Assembly (NCBI GenBank): GCA_022496805.1
Contig: CM040090.1
Location: 8,488,001-8,552,000, forward strand
Reading direction: 5' to 3'
From: Pohlia nutans
Taxonomy: Eukaryota > Streptophyta > Bryopsida > Bryales > Mniaceae
Length of the DNA: 64,000 nt
A model generated the notes under the pieces. That model was not told the DNA's origin. It did not search any database and was given only the letters and a program-made list of their open reading frames with translations. Each line of letters begins with the position of its first letter. Within the stretch, counting starts at the first letter, position 1. Positions 9,880 through 19,524 of the stretch are shown one piece after another. The translations under genes and the position numbers were made by a program.

Positions 9880-10480
9880 GCTTGGTAGTGGACTACCAAG
9901 GTCTGGTAGAGGTAATTTCAGAAGGAATACAGAAAATAGAGACAATGAAACTCTACTCGGTAGTAGATTTGGGACTACCGACCTCACCTCGGTAGTAGAT
10001 CAGCGACTACCGGTAACAGATCAGGGACTACCTACCTTACCTCGGTAGCAGATCAGGGACTACCTACCTTACCTAGGTAGTAGATCAGGGACTACCGGTA
10101 ACAGATCAGGGACTACCTACCTTACCTAGGTAGTAGATCAGGGACTACCTACCTCACCTTGGTAGTAGATTAGGGTCTACCGGTAACAGATCAGGGACTA
10201 CCTACCTGACCTCGGTAGCAGATCAGGGACTACCTACCTGACCTCGGTAGCAGATCAGGGACTACCTACCTCACCTAGGTAGTAGATCAGGGACTACCTA
10301 CCTCACCTTGGTAGTAGATCTAGGACTTCTGAGCTACTCGGTAGTAGATCTGGGACTTCCAAACTCACCTCGGTAGTAGTTCTAGGACCTCCGACTCTAC
10401 TTAATAGTAGATCTGGGACTTCCGGACTCTACTCGATAGTAAATCTAGGACTTCCGGACTCTACTCGGTAGTAGATCTGA
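9880..10480. repeat. GGTAGT..ACTACC array
   Basis: About 17 imperfect units of 35-40 bp built on GGTAGTAGATCAGGGACTACC-type sequence, in which GGTAGT and ACTACC are mutually inverted around an AGATC centre. Early units are spaced by CTACCTTACCTA. Late units (after 10,310) degrade to TCTGGGACTTCC. The same hexamers recur near 10,785-10,805. The region has no coding potential and sits between a putative first exon and the kinase-like frame. Confidence 0.8.
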
Positions 10481-10860
10481 GATCTCAGCATAGCTCTAAG
10501 GTGAGAAAGGAAGGTAAAGGAGAAAGGTTTCTAATCATAAATGCAGCAGCAAGAAGACAGAAGAGAGCTGAAAGTAGAGAAGAACCCTGCAAGATACACA
10601 AGGAAACAAAATAACACAATAGGAAATGAGGATGGGAAAAACAACGCTTGCCAAGAGGTTTGGCTCTACTGCTTTTATACATGTACAACCCGATCTGACT
10701 TGTAACGGTCAGATCGGTCAAAAAGCCGTTTTAGATCTACTTTCAGAGGTAATTTGGGAAATTACCTACCTAGTAAAAAAGGACCTCGGTAGTACTGCCG
10801 GTAGGTAACTATTTTACCGTTAACAACGACGGAACAAAAATCTCTTGAAGATAGCCTTAC

Positions 10861-12285
10861 ATGCCGTCGAAAGCGTGTAAGAAGTTTCTCTAGCAGTTCA
10901 TGGTGGATTTGTACCGAAACAACACGCTTATGGCGTTGGAGAGTAAGTTTGTTGAGTACAAAGAGCAGAGTGTGCAAAAATTTCAAGACGACATGGCGAA
11001 GAATATGTTGCAGGCTCTTCGGGATGAAATTTGGTACCGGGAGATGGAAAAGCGTGATTTCTCAATGTGGTTGGGGTGGAGAGTGAAAGATTCTTTGTGG
11101 AATATCGAGGGAGTATTAACCAAGTATGGGAAGGACCACGAGCTGCTTCAGGACAATACGTATATTGAGGAAGTGATGAAGAAAGCAGACAGCTTTGTGA
11201 AGTTGATGAAACCATGGAGCTTTGGATGCCAGCGCAATCAAAATATCGGTTGGTGGAGACACGTTGCTGGTGGACCCGAGGAGTTAATGAAGAATAAGTT
11301 GGTCCACGCATTGCCTGCTACGGCCAATGTCATTGAAGTGGAGCACAGATCACTCAAGGGTGCATATGCTACGGTGAAGAGGGTTCGAATTGAAGGAGCC
11401 CCAGGGTTTGAACCTTATTAGGAGTTTGCGGCGAAGCTTTCTAAATAGTGGAAGACAAGACCGGATCTTGCAAAATTGGAACACCAAAATGAAACGATGG
11501 CCGTTCGAATTGACCATCCTGGTGTTATACGGTATGTGGCTGTTAATCCTTCGAAATACGAGGGTTATGCATATTGGTGGAATGGTAGGACATTGCGACA
11601 GATGCTGAATTTAGACAACACGTACGGAGACGATATCTACGCGCGTACGTTGCATACAACTATGTCAGCAGACGATGTCGTCAAAGCAAGTTACCTGAGG
11701 CGGTTCCGTAAAAAAAGAACGGAGTTGGCGTGGGCATTGGTGATTATCATGATGGAGGTACACATGACCGACAACCTGCACAATGATTTATCTCCCGATA
11801 ATATCCTTTTTCATTTCCCTGCGGACGAGACGTGTGTATACATCGGGATATGTGACTGGGGCATGTTATCCTTTTCGAGTGAGCCAATGAAGTCACTGTA
11901 TGGGTTCAACAGTACAAAGGAAATGGAGAAGGATCTTGCAGATCGATACTGGGTGGATACTACGATTGCTTATGTATGTAAGCCAGATGCAGATGTGGAG
12001 ATATGCCCACTAGTGACGAAGGCAACTGAGGCATATGGAGTTGCAAAACTTGCGTTGCGTATCAACAAGGGCAACATGTCGGAGGATTACTGGAAGTTGC
12101 AGACGCCTGGAGAAACTTCAGTTGTTTATAGACAACAGGAGTTGGCAGATGTGTTTGAGAGCTATTTGAATCGATTGTGCAGCCCGAATCGAGAAAATAT
12201 TGGAGGTTTTACTCATTTAGTGACACGTTTTAGGATTACGTACCATTGGCCAGTACCGTACGAGCATTTTAGACATGTGTATTAG
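10861..12285 (+). pseudogene. Protein kinase-like gene with in-frame TAG codons
   Basis: One frame runs from ATG 10,861 to TAG 12,283-12,285 (474 codons), interrupted only by TAG at 10,891, 11,419 and 11,446. If translation starts at ATG 10,900 or after the acceptor at 10,896, the first stop is avoided. Kinase landmarks: a Gly-poor nucleotide loop near SLKGAYATVKRV (residue ~160), the catalytic loop HNDLSPDNILFHF in place of HRDLxxxN (near residue 315), and GICDWGML where DFG is expected (near 333). The Asn-for-Arg and Trp-for-Phe changes make it an atypical kinase. The N-terminal 150 residues are helical and charged, of unknown role. There is no frameshift. Gene decay by CAG-to-TAG change is the simplest reading. 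Confidence 0.7.
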
Positions 12286-12904
12286 GCAAAACATAGTGAT
12301 ACAGTTCTCCTTGATTTAGAGTAGTAGTAACGGTATTGAATTGTTCTATGGCTATTGTTGTGTGCTTATGTATAGAACACGTGGACTTTTGTCCGACTAT
12401 CAGTAAAATATTTTCCTTGTTGACATTTACGGAAAAAATAATTCCATATGTTTTATTGTTGTTGGGATTTTGCTATCTCTATATTCATTGATATTTGTAG
12501 GTTTTGCAGCCATCAGTCCCGAGACTCCAATTTGGAATTTCTTTGCACACATGGGTACCTAACGTTATTAGAATTTAGAAACACCCTCGATTTTCTTTAA
12601 TATTTTGGAAAATAGTTCTTCCATGTGTTATTGGAATTTTGCTAACTATGGTTTTTGACTAGGATTTGCAATCGGTGGATTTGTGTTCACCGTTGGGATT
12701 GGAGAATAGACTTAATTTGAAGATTTTCCACCGTTGACAAATTTGAATGTTGAGTGTCCAAAATACAAAAGTATTTCTAAAGATGCTCGTATCATAGGTC
12801 TCTTTTAATTTCTTCACTTTCAGGTTTTTACTCCTTGTAAATATAACTTTGCCGTAAACCTTAAATATAAGTTTTGATAAACCCTTTGACAAAAATATAT
12901 TTAA
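12286..12904. repeat. Non-coding; left part of an older dispersed repeat
   Basis: 12,286-12,500 is a 3' flank. From about 12,640 the sequence matches 32,030-32,260 (GGGATTGGAGAATAGACTT, CATAGGTCTCTTTTAATTT, TTTTTACTCCTTGTAAATAT). It is the left portion of an element of the 31,903-32,440 type. It resumes at 13,456 after a younger insertion. Confidence 0.55.
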
Positions 12905-13451
12905 CCCTTTAGCGCGCCGGTGTCCAGATTCTGGACGCCGGATGAATTTCAGCAGCTCAATTTCTGTGGTACCGGATGTTTTTCATCCATTTTTATTTTT
13001 TTTCATTCTTGTGCTAGTTGAATACCATTTGTACGGTATGGATCTTCTAAATAAGATAATGTGAATTTTTGAATATTTACAAAAGTGATTAATGCCAAGT
13101 TTCAAACTTTCAATCTTAGTTCAAAAAAAAAGACCTTAAATATGATTTTCCATAGTAAGTAGAATAAAATAATGGAAACCATACCGTCTTGTAGTGCATG
13201 TCATACTAATTTCATTACAATATTTTAAAATGTTTTTGTGTTAATTTTGGATTTTAAATTGAATTTCAAGAGAAAACCTTGCAAAATTACTTTAAAAATA
13301 TTAATAATAAATATGATGAATCCAACCGTACGGATGTTATCTGCACATTCACATTTACAACTTTGTTTTGTACATTAACTCCATTTTCGTTTTTCATCAA
13401 CCATTTTATAACAAATCTTTGAAAACAGTGTTGAATCGGGACGTTAAAGGG
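12905..13451. mobile_element. piggyBac-type MITE, 547 bp, nested
   Basis: TTAA at 12,901-12,904 and 13,452-13,455 brackets ends CCCTTTAGCGCGCC and GGGACGTTAAAGGG, which are inverted for about 8 bp with further partial match. The TTAA duplication plus CCC..GGG ends fit piggyBac insertion. The flanks (GACAAAAATATAT and TTTGAATTTTT) rejoin to match the uninterrupted relative at about 32,233-32,260, giving an empty site. Confidence 0.7.
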
Positions 13452-13455
13452 TTAA

Positions 13456-13529
13456 TTTGAATTTTTCCCTTGTTTGAATAATAAAATCTGTAAATATTCA
13501 AATCATGTTGAAAACTGTGATCGGATGTC
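13456..13529. repeat. Right part of the interrupted older repeat
   Basis: TAAATATTCAAATCATGTTGAAA continues the match to 32,255-32,315 after the inserted MITE. The GTCCGAT array begins immediately afterwards. Confidence 0.5.
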
Positions 13530-14130
13530 CACTGCACCGTCCGATCGGGCACGTTCTCAGTCGTCCAATCGCGCCGTCCTGCCGTCCGACCCAATCGTCC
13601 GTCCGATCCCGCCGTCCGCCATTCTAATCCCACTCGCCCGTCCGATTGGGCACATTCTCAATCGTCCGATCGTGCAGCCGCTCGCCCGTCTGATCGAGCA
13701 CCAAATCCCTCGTCCGACCCATTGATGGAGACACCAAATTCATAGATTTCTTTGATTTCAGTGAATTATAATTAGCCCAGCACGAGGATGGGACTAAAGA
13801 TCTCGTAGATTGCGTCGTACACCTTAAACAACCGTCCGCCGTCCGTAGAAACATTGCAACGGGGCGGTCGACCTCGCCGTCGGACATGGGCGTCCGACCT
13901 GTCCGCCGTCCGATCTGTCCGCCGTCCGACCTGCCCGCTGTCCGATCTACCCTAAACCGCCGTCCGACCTGTCCAGTCGTCCGATCGCGCCGTCCGCTGA
14001 TGTAAAACCCCCGTCGGCTGTGGTAAAACCGCCGTCCGTTGTGGATTTTTCAAAGTCACCGGACGCTGGGATGGGAACGTCTACGTCCAGCGGACGTCCG
14101 GACGCGAACGTCCGCATCCCAGCGTCCGAA
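13530..14130. repeat. GTCCGAT motif array, locus 3
   Basis: More than 25 copies of CCGTCCGATC or CGTCCGACC in 600 bp, mostly in one orientation, with a motif-free gap at about 13,735-13,840. No TATA box is seen at its 3' edge, but a GC-rich open frame follows. This is the largest of the three arrays. Confidence 0.75.
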
Positions 14131-14159
14131 CAACCCTGGCTACTCGCGAGGGATGGGAC

Positions 14160-14660
14160 GTGGGGAGAAATGAGCAGGCGCGTGGGGCCGGTGCGACGTG
14201 GCAAGACCGAGCTCCAGGCTTTTTCGAAGGCAATACCGAAATTGGAAGCAACGGTGAGCAGATGGCAGCGGCGGCTCTGGGAGTTGCAAATGAAGAGACG
14301 GCGGTCTATGAGGCAGGGATGGGCTATCAGCCAGCTAGGCGCGGCATGGGCAGTGGGGAGCCAGCTAGGCGCGGGGGGCGCGCCAGCGTCAGACGGGGAC
14401 GTGGGGAAGCAGTTTCCATGGGGGCCGAGATGCAAGGCCAAGATTCGCGGGGAGCTGAGATTCAAGGCGAGGGGAGGACAGCTGCAAGCAGACAGCAGCC
14501 AGCGCGTGGGCATGGAAGGGGCCGTGGGCGCCGCGGCTTTGCCATGGGAGCAAATGGGGATTGCACGGAGGGAGGGCCCACGAGAGCTAATGGGCATCGG
14601 CAAGGAGCAGTTCGTGGGGCTCGTGGGAGAGGGCGAGGTCGCAGACAGGGTGAATTCTAA
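14160..14660 (+). CDS. GC-rich RG-repeat ORF, doubtful
   Basis: A 166-residue frame rich in Arg, Gly, Ala and Glu with two EPARRG/QPARRG copies and a C-terminal run of GRGRGRR type. A longer frame (14,020-14,874, 284 aa) overlaps it, and one must be false. I lean to this frame because the EPARRG peptide recurs in frame at 52,740-52,770 (52,633-53,040). The evidence is thin, as high GC alone lengthens frames. No homologue is recognised. Confidence 0.25.
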   Translation: MGRNEQARGAGATWQDRAPGFFEGNTEIGSNGEQMAAAALGVANEETAVYEAGMGYQPARRGMGSGEPARRGGRASVRRGRGEAVSMGAEMQGQDSRGAEIQGEGRTAASRQQPARGHGRGRGRRGFAMGANGDCTEGGPTRANGHRQGAVRGARGRGRGRRQGEF

Positions 14661-15014
14661 GAGAATGCTTGGACTCAAGCAGATCGATTTTACATTCATC
14701 CTCCAATTTCCTTTTCAGGTCAGTGTTTTTCGAGACATTCCATTACCAATGCAACTCTTCCAAAGTTTTTTCACCCTTCGCATACTTGAAAAAATTTGTA
14801 AAGAGTCCAACCGGTATGGTGCAACTCTAAATGTTAGAGGGAATCCTCGAGGGGGCGTTGAATGGTGGAAATAGGAAGTCAATGAAATGCATCATTTATC
14901 TAGTTCTAGAAAAAGGGCTCAAATATGGACTGTCTAATTCTGGACAGAAACCCCAAATAAGACGGGCGACTCTGGCTGAATTTTGGACCACGGGGGGATT
15001 CCAGTCAGATCCTA
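14661..15014. other. Spacer between GC-rich ORF and palindrome block
   Basis: Ordinary mixed-composition sequence. A longer overlapping frame continues to 14,874 but has no recognisable domain. Nothing else is seen. Confidence 0.35.
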
Positions 15015-15400
15015 TCGGAGGATCCCCCGATAGAACATGAGAACTTGGATGATTTCTAAAATCAACAAGAGATCCCCCGATAGAACGCCTTCCCTGACGG
15101 GAGAACATGGATGATTTCTAACTTCGGGAGAGTCGGGACCCTTGTAAGCTGAAATCAACAGGAGATCCCTCGATAGAACGCCTTCCCTGATGGGAGAACT
15201 TGGATGACTTCGAACTTCGGCAGAGTCGAGACCCCTGTAAGCTGAAATCAACAAGAGATCCCCCGATAGAACGCCTTCCCTGCGGGAGAACTTGGATGAT
15301 TGAGAGAATACTTCGGGAGAATCAAGACCCCTGTAAGCTGAAATCAACAGGGGATCCCCCGATAGAACGCCATCTACCAGAGGCATCTCCCAGAACATGG
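15015..15400. repeat. Tandem ~90-100 bp repeat carrying the GGATCC palindrome
   Basis: Four to five units, each ending in a GATCCCCCGATAGAACG palindrome half or whole (about 15,018, 15,078, 15,168, 15,258, 15,348). Conserved spacer words are CCTTCCCTG, GGGAGAACTTGGATGA and CCCTGTAAGCTGAAATCAAC. The units are about 90% alike. Short open frames on either strand here are by-products. Confidence 0.75.
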
Positions 15401-15716
15401 TTAATACCCCAAGCTCTGACGATACAGGCTAAGCCAACTAATCAAAACATCAAGTACAGCCAGTACAACTAAGTGATGAGGCTTCCAATCGAATCCACAT
15501 TCAGTCTATCATGTGCAATTTGATTCCACAAGGAGTGACTCTGACTACTGAGCTAAAACTAAACTGAGGAAGAATTCAATTAAAACTTACACTCAAGCAC
15601 CATCTTATCGAGGGATCCTCCGATAGAAGTAGCCCGGAGGTAGATAAAATATATGGAACAATCTTTTATTACACAGAGTGAATCATACAATGTACAACGC
15701 TGCACTCAAGGCTGCA
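15401..15716. other. Spacer with one palindrome copy
   Basis: Mixed sequence with one palindrome copy near 15,608 (ATCGAGGGATCCTCCGATAGA). No gene is seen. It may be the 3' flank of the minus-strand phosphatase-like relic. Confidence 0.4.
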
Positions 15717-16469
15717 TCAACCATTCTTCACATCATGTACAGGGAGTCCAACTAAATGATCAGACCTAATGCAAACTCGCTTAATGTGCCACGGCTTTAA
15801 GAACTTCCGCTTGAATTTTCCATCGAACTCATTCTCCTCAAGAAATCTTCTCACTGAGCTATATCTTCGAAGGTCAAAGATGAAAGGAAGTAATGCGGTG
15901 CAGATATTGGGGATAACATTACGTGGATTGGGTAGCGACCTCTCCCCCATCCATGAAATAGGAAAGTAACATGCGAAGTCACCATTATATACATTCCTGT
16001 GCCTACAATCGTCTACCATGAGAACTTTATCTGGTAAACAGTACTCCTTTGCATTTCGTTAGCGTAGGAGATCATTGAGCTTCTTAAAGCAATACGGATA
16101 GCTCCCCGGTTGCCCACACTTGTTCCTTCCATTTACAAATAACAATTGCCTCCTCATGTCTTCAAGTAGTATATATTGCATGACCTTTCTTAGACGGATT
16201 GGAAGCATGCAAGACCAAATTCGAACATGGAAGTATTGAAACAAAAGACGAAAGAATTGTATTAGCCCAGGTCGAACTTTAATGTTGTTCGGATTAAAAG
16301 GGGGTGGCGTGAACTTGTCGTATTCCTCATAACATAGCAATCCATTCACTGATAGAACGATCACCATCTTCACGTTACTGCCCACATCCTCCTTGACCTC
16401 ATCCACCGCATTGTCCTTGAGCTTTCCCACCAAGTGCTGCATAATGAAAAACAACACTACACACATCAA
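15717..16469 (-). pseudogene. FCP1/NIF-like HAD phosphatase relic 2
   Basis: A single minus-strand frame with one TAA at 16,059-16,061. The FCP1-homology order is visible: MVIVLSVNGLLCY (motif 1, with Ser where the nucleophile Asp should be), VRPGLIQFFRLL, VRIWSCM (motif 2 region), then after the stop KVLMVDDCRHRN (motif 3, DD). It resembles the neighbour at 17,493-18,160 but is more diverged. Loss of the nucleophile argues it is catalytically dead. The C-terminal 60 residues (LRRYSSVRRFLEENEF) are unrecognised. An upstream exon may exist. Confidence 0.6.
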
Positions 16470-17492
16470 CGGGGGATCCTCCGATAGGAACCAATAAACA
16501 CATCCAACAACAAATAAAGAAAAAAGCTACAAAGTAAGAAATGTGTCGTAAACATATAATTAAAGGAGTATCCGGGAAGGAAGTTTATGCACGGATACTG
16601 TGAATTTGTGATGTTCAGTAACATCGGTAACAATCTAGAATGCTTAAGTTTCCATTCGCCAATGAATGTGTTCGGGCTAAATAATGTGTTGTCCTTCCCC
16701 ATGGAACGCTGACAAGGGATCCCCCGAAAGGAACCAATGACCCACATTACATCTAAATACAAATCATTCACTTAGTTACAAGGCTACAAACAATCAAATC
16801 TGTCATCAGTAGTTAACATTCCTGGAAGGGAGTATCCCGGATGAGGGTGTCTATGAACAATGATTGTAATGTATGTTCAACCTAAGATGCTATCCCAATG
16901 AGGACGTGATTGTAGTAATGTGCTGTCTTCCCTAACGGGGGATCCTCCGATAGGGACCAATGACCCATATCACATCAACCAACACGTGAATTATAAGGCT
17001 AGAAATTACCCGAAACGAAGACAATGAGCAGTGATTGTAATGTATGTTCAACCTAAGATGCAATCCAATTAAAGATGTGATGGGAGTAAGTGAGTAACGT
17101 GCTGTCTTCCCCCATGGGACTCTAACGAGGGATCCTCCGATATGAACCAATGACCAATATCACATCAAACAACACATCAATTCTAAGGCTAGAAACAAAC
17201 AAAATAATGTGTCATGAAAAGTAAAATCTGCTTGAAAAGAGTATCCCGGAAGGAAGTCTATGGGCATTGTTTGTAATGTGCGTTCCCCCCCCCCCCCCCC
17301 CCATATGGGATTCTAACGGGGGATCCTCCGATAGCAACCAATGAACCATATCACAAGTCATCAAAAAAAACATAAATTTGGTAGCTATAAACAAACAAAT
17401 GTGTCATGAAAAGTAAAATCTTCTAGGACAGAGTATCCCGGAAGGAAGTCTATGCACAGTTATTTGTGATATTCCTGAAAATTTAAACTAAC
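16470..17492. repeat. ~200 bp tandem repeat with palindromes
   Basis: Four to five diverged units, each with a palindrome (about 16,472, 16,712, 16,940, 17,130, 17,322). Shared blocks are CCTAAGATGC, GTGCTGTCTTCCC, AGTATCCCGGAAGGAAGTCTATG and ACCAATGACCCATATCACAT. Parts match the 3' end of the phosphatase-like exon that follows (GATGCTATCCCTCCAAGGATGTG at 17,500), so the array probably grew by duplicating the exon-intron border. A C16 run lies at 17,287-17,302. Confidence 0.65.
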
Positions 17493-18160
17493 CTAAGATG
17501 CTATCCCTCCAAGGATGTGTTGGGCTAACGGGCTGTCCTTTCCTATGGGACTCTGACCGCCGGGCAGGGGGTTGGCTTCCACATAGGTTGGCACAACCTG
17601 GGCAGACGAGAAGAGGCCTTCCAGCCAAGGCTTTAGGACGGTATTAAGGAACTTGTCCTGAACGTCTCCAGACCACGTGGAAGGGTGAATGGCTTGGAAT
17701 TCAGAATTCAAAAGATTTTTCTCTGGGCTGTCATCAATAAGTAGGATATAGTCCGTGCTCTCTAGTCCAGATTGCCTTGCGACCTTCTGAACATCCTTCA
17801 AGAAGTATGGCTTATGTGGATTGCTCTGACGTTTCGCCGATGAAACTGTACACGCTTCTTGACTCATTACATGAATTTTACCCCTCTCTAATCTAGTATT
17901 CCAGATAAGGTGTTTTACCATGTAATCAACTTCTTCGTTTGTGCCGCACTCCAAATTGTGATAGAGTGAACAATCTCATGCAGCCAGTTTAAGAACTCTA
18001 TATAGCCAGGCCTGTATTCGGTTTCCTCTTTCCAAACCCTGCGAACTAATAGGCCATTCAAATCAAGCACAACTGAGTACGTAGGATGTACCTTTTGACT
18101 CCGCAATGTCCGCGTATTAGGAACGGCCGTCTTCGCCGTCACTGCGAAAAACCAGTGCAC
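17493..18160 (-). pseudogene. FCP1/NIF-like HAD phosphatase relic 1, one frameshift
   Basis: Two overlapping minus-strand frames together make a near-complete FCP1-homology domain: YSVVLDLNGLLVRR (motif 1), YRPGYIEFLNWL, ITIWSAAQT (motif 2), then in the next frame NEEVDYMVKHLIWN and YILLIDDSPEKN (motif 3) with DVQDKFLNTVLKPWLEGL. Plant members of this family often have the DLNGLL form instead of DxDxT, so that change is not in itself decay. A one-base shift near 17,940 breaks the frame. An acceptor TTTTTCGCAG lies at about 18,140, so an upstream exon is likely. A palindrome copy lies in that putative intron (18,243). Confidence 0.7.
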
Positions 18161-18463
18161 ATGAGTTAGGACTACGCTAGGTAATTATGGGACCCATCCC
18201 GCAAACTCCGTGGATGGCTTGTAGAGTAAAAATTCCGTATCGGGGGATCCCCCGATAGAGCATTGTACAATGGGTTCTGCATATTCATTGAACAGATGGA
18301 CTCACATACGATGAGACATTCCGTATTAGACATAAAGAAAGAGAATGACTACGTCTGATGAATTTCTTAAAATTAAACAGTCATATGAACTGTCAATGGT
18401 GTCTTCAAACCACATCAACAGTTCGGGTACAGATTGGCTCACTAGTCACTACCCACTATAACA

Positions 18464-19141
18464 CTATTGACTAGTACCTTTTTTTGGACTCAATGCATGG
18501 AGATCAGTAGCCGCATCCTCAATAATGGCCTCCATGTCTTTACCGTAGTTTGGGACACCGACTTGCACGGCTTGACTTGGTGAAGCCTGTGTCGATAAGT
18601 GAACCTGTGGAGTGGGGACAACATCTGGCGTAAGAGCTGCCAATGCCGTCATCGCCTCGCTTACGTTGGAGTCCTCCGCATCGTCACGAGGAAACTCATA
18701 TCCACCAGAGAGACTGACGCACTCTAGTGGTTCCTGTGATTGGGGTGTTGCACATGCCACAAATCGCGCAGTCTTCATAACCCTGTTGCCACCCTCGGTC
18801 CGGAACACTCGAGTCACCACACTTCTACCACCTTGGACTACAGTAGGTCCAACAGAATTGAAGTCAAGAAGTGATGGGCGAGCCTTCCTTACACTGGCTA
18901 ATATGCCAGCTGCGTTCTACCTGTTCCTAAGATCATCGGAGGCCTCATTCAGATACTCAGGCTGCTGCTCCATAAACCCTCATCCCTGCATCTGTGAGTA
19001 GGAACATTCATCGGTCAATTGAGGAATCCACCTTGGATTTATAAATGGGATGTTACTCCTCTTTGACATCGGGAAATACTCCTTTGATCGGAGGAACCGT
19101 GGATCCTTGGAGACATACTGGTTGTTGGATACTTCTGTCCC
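18464..19141 (-). CDS. Exon 4 of the unknown gene, C-terminal
   Basis: 226 codons starting GTEVSNNQYVSKDP after the acceptor CCTTTCAG at 19,142, with TGA (18,982) and TAG (18,919) inside. It ends SPKKGTSQ at TAG 18,466-18,464. It carries a Ser/Ala/Thr-rich acidic stretch (DDAEDSNVSEAM) and no recognisable domain. Confidence 0.5.
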
Positions 19142-19524
19142 CTGAAAGGACCACAGACTAGAGGATTCAAGATATCATCCAAAGCATTAGGCATCGCATC
19201 TTATTGGGGGATCCCCCGATAGAACACATTAACTGCATCCTAGAGTATACTTTTGTCAATGCAATATTAAACGTTTACTTAGGGAAGACAATGACAGAAT
19301 TATTAGAGTTCTCTTATCTTGTTCGCAAGTAAACTTAACTAATTTACATGCATTATTTACACTGTAGTGTTCGAAAGATTCATTTACTGTACATGCTGCC
19401 TACATATCAGTATTGGACGCCTGCATGATGGGGAAAACATGCATGTGCATCACACAACAGACCTGTCCACCCGCAATTTACAAGTCACGCCTAAATGTAT
19501 CGGTAACTGCTAGTTCTGACCTAC

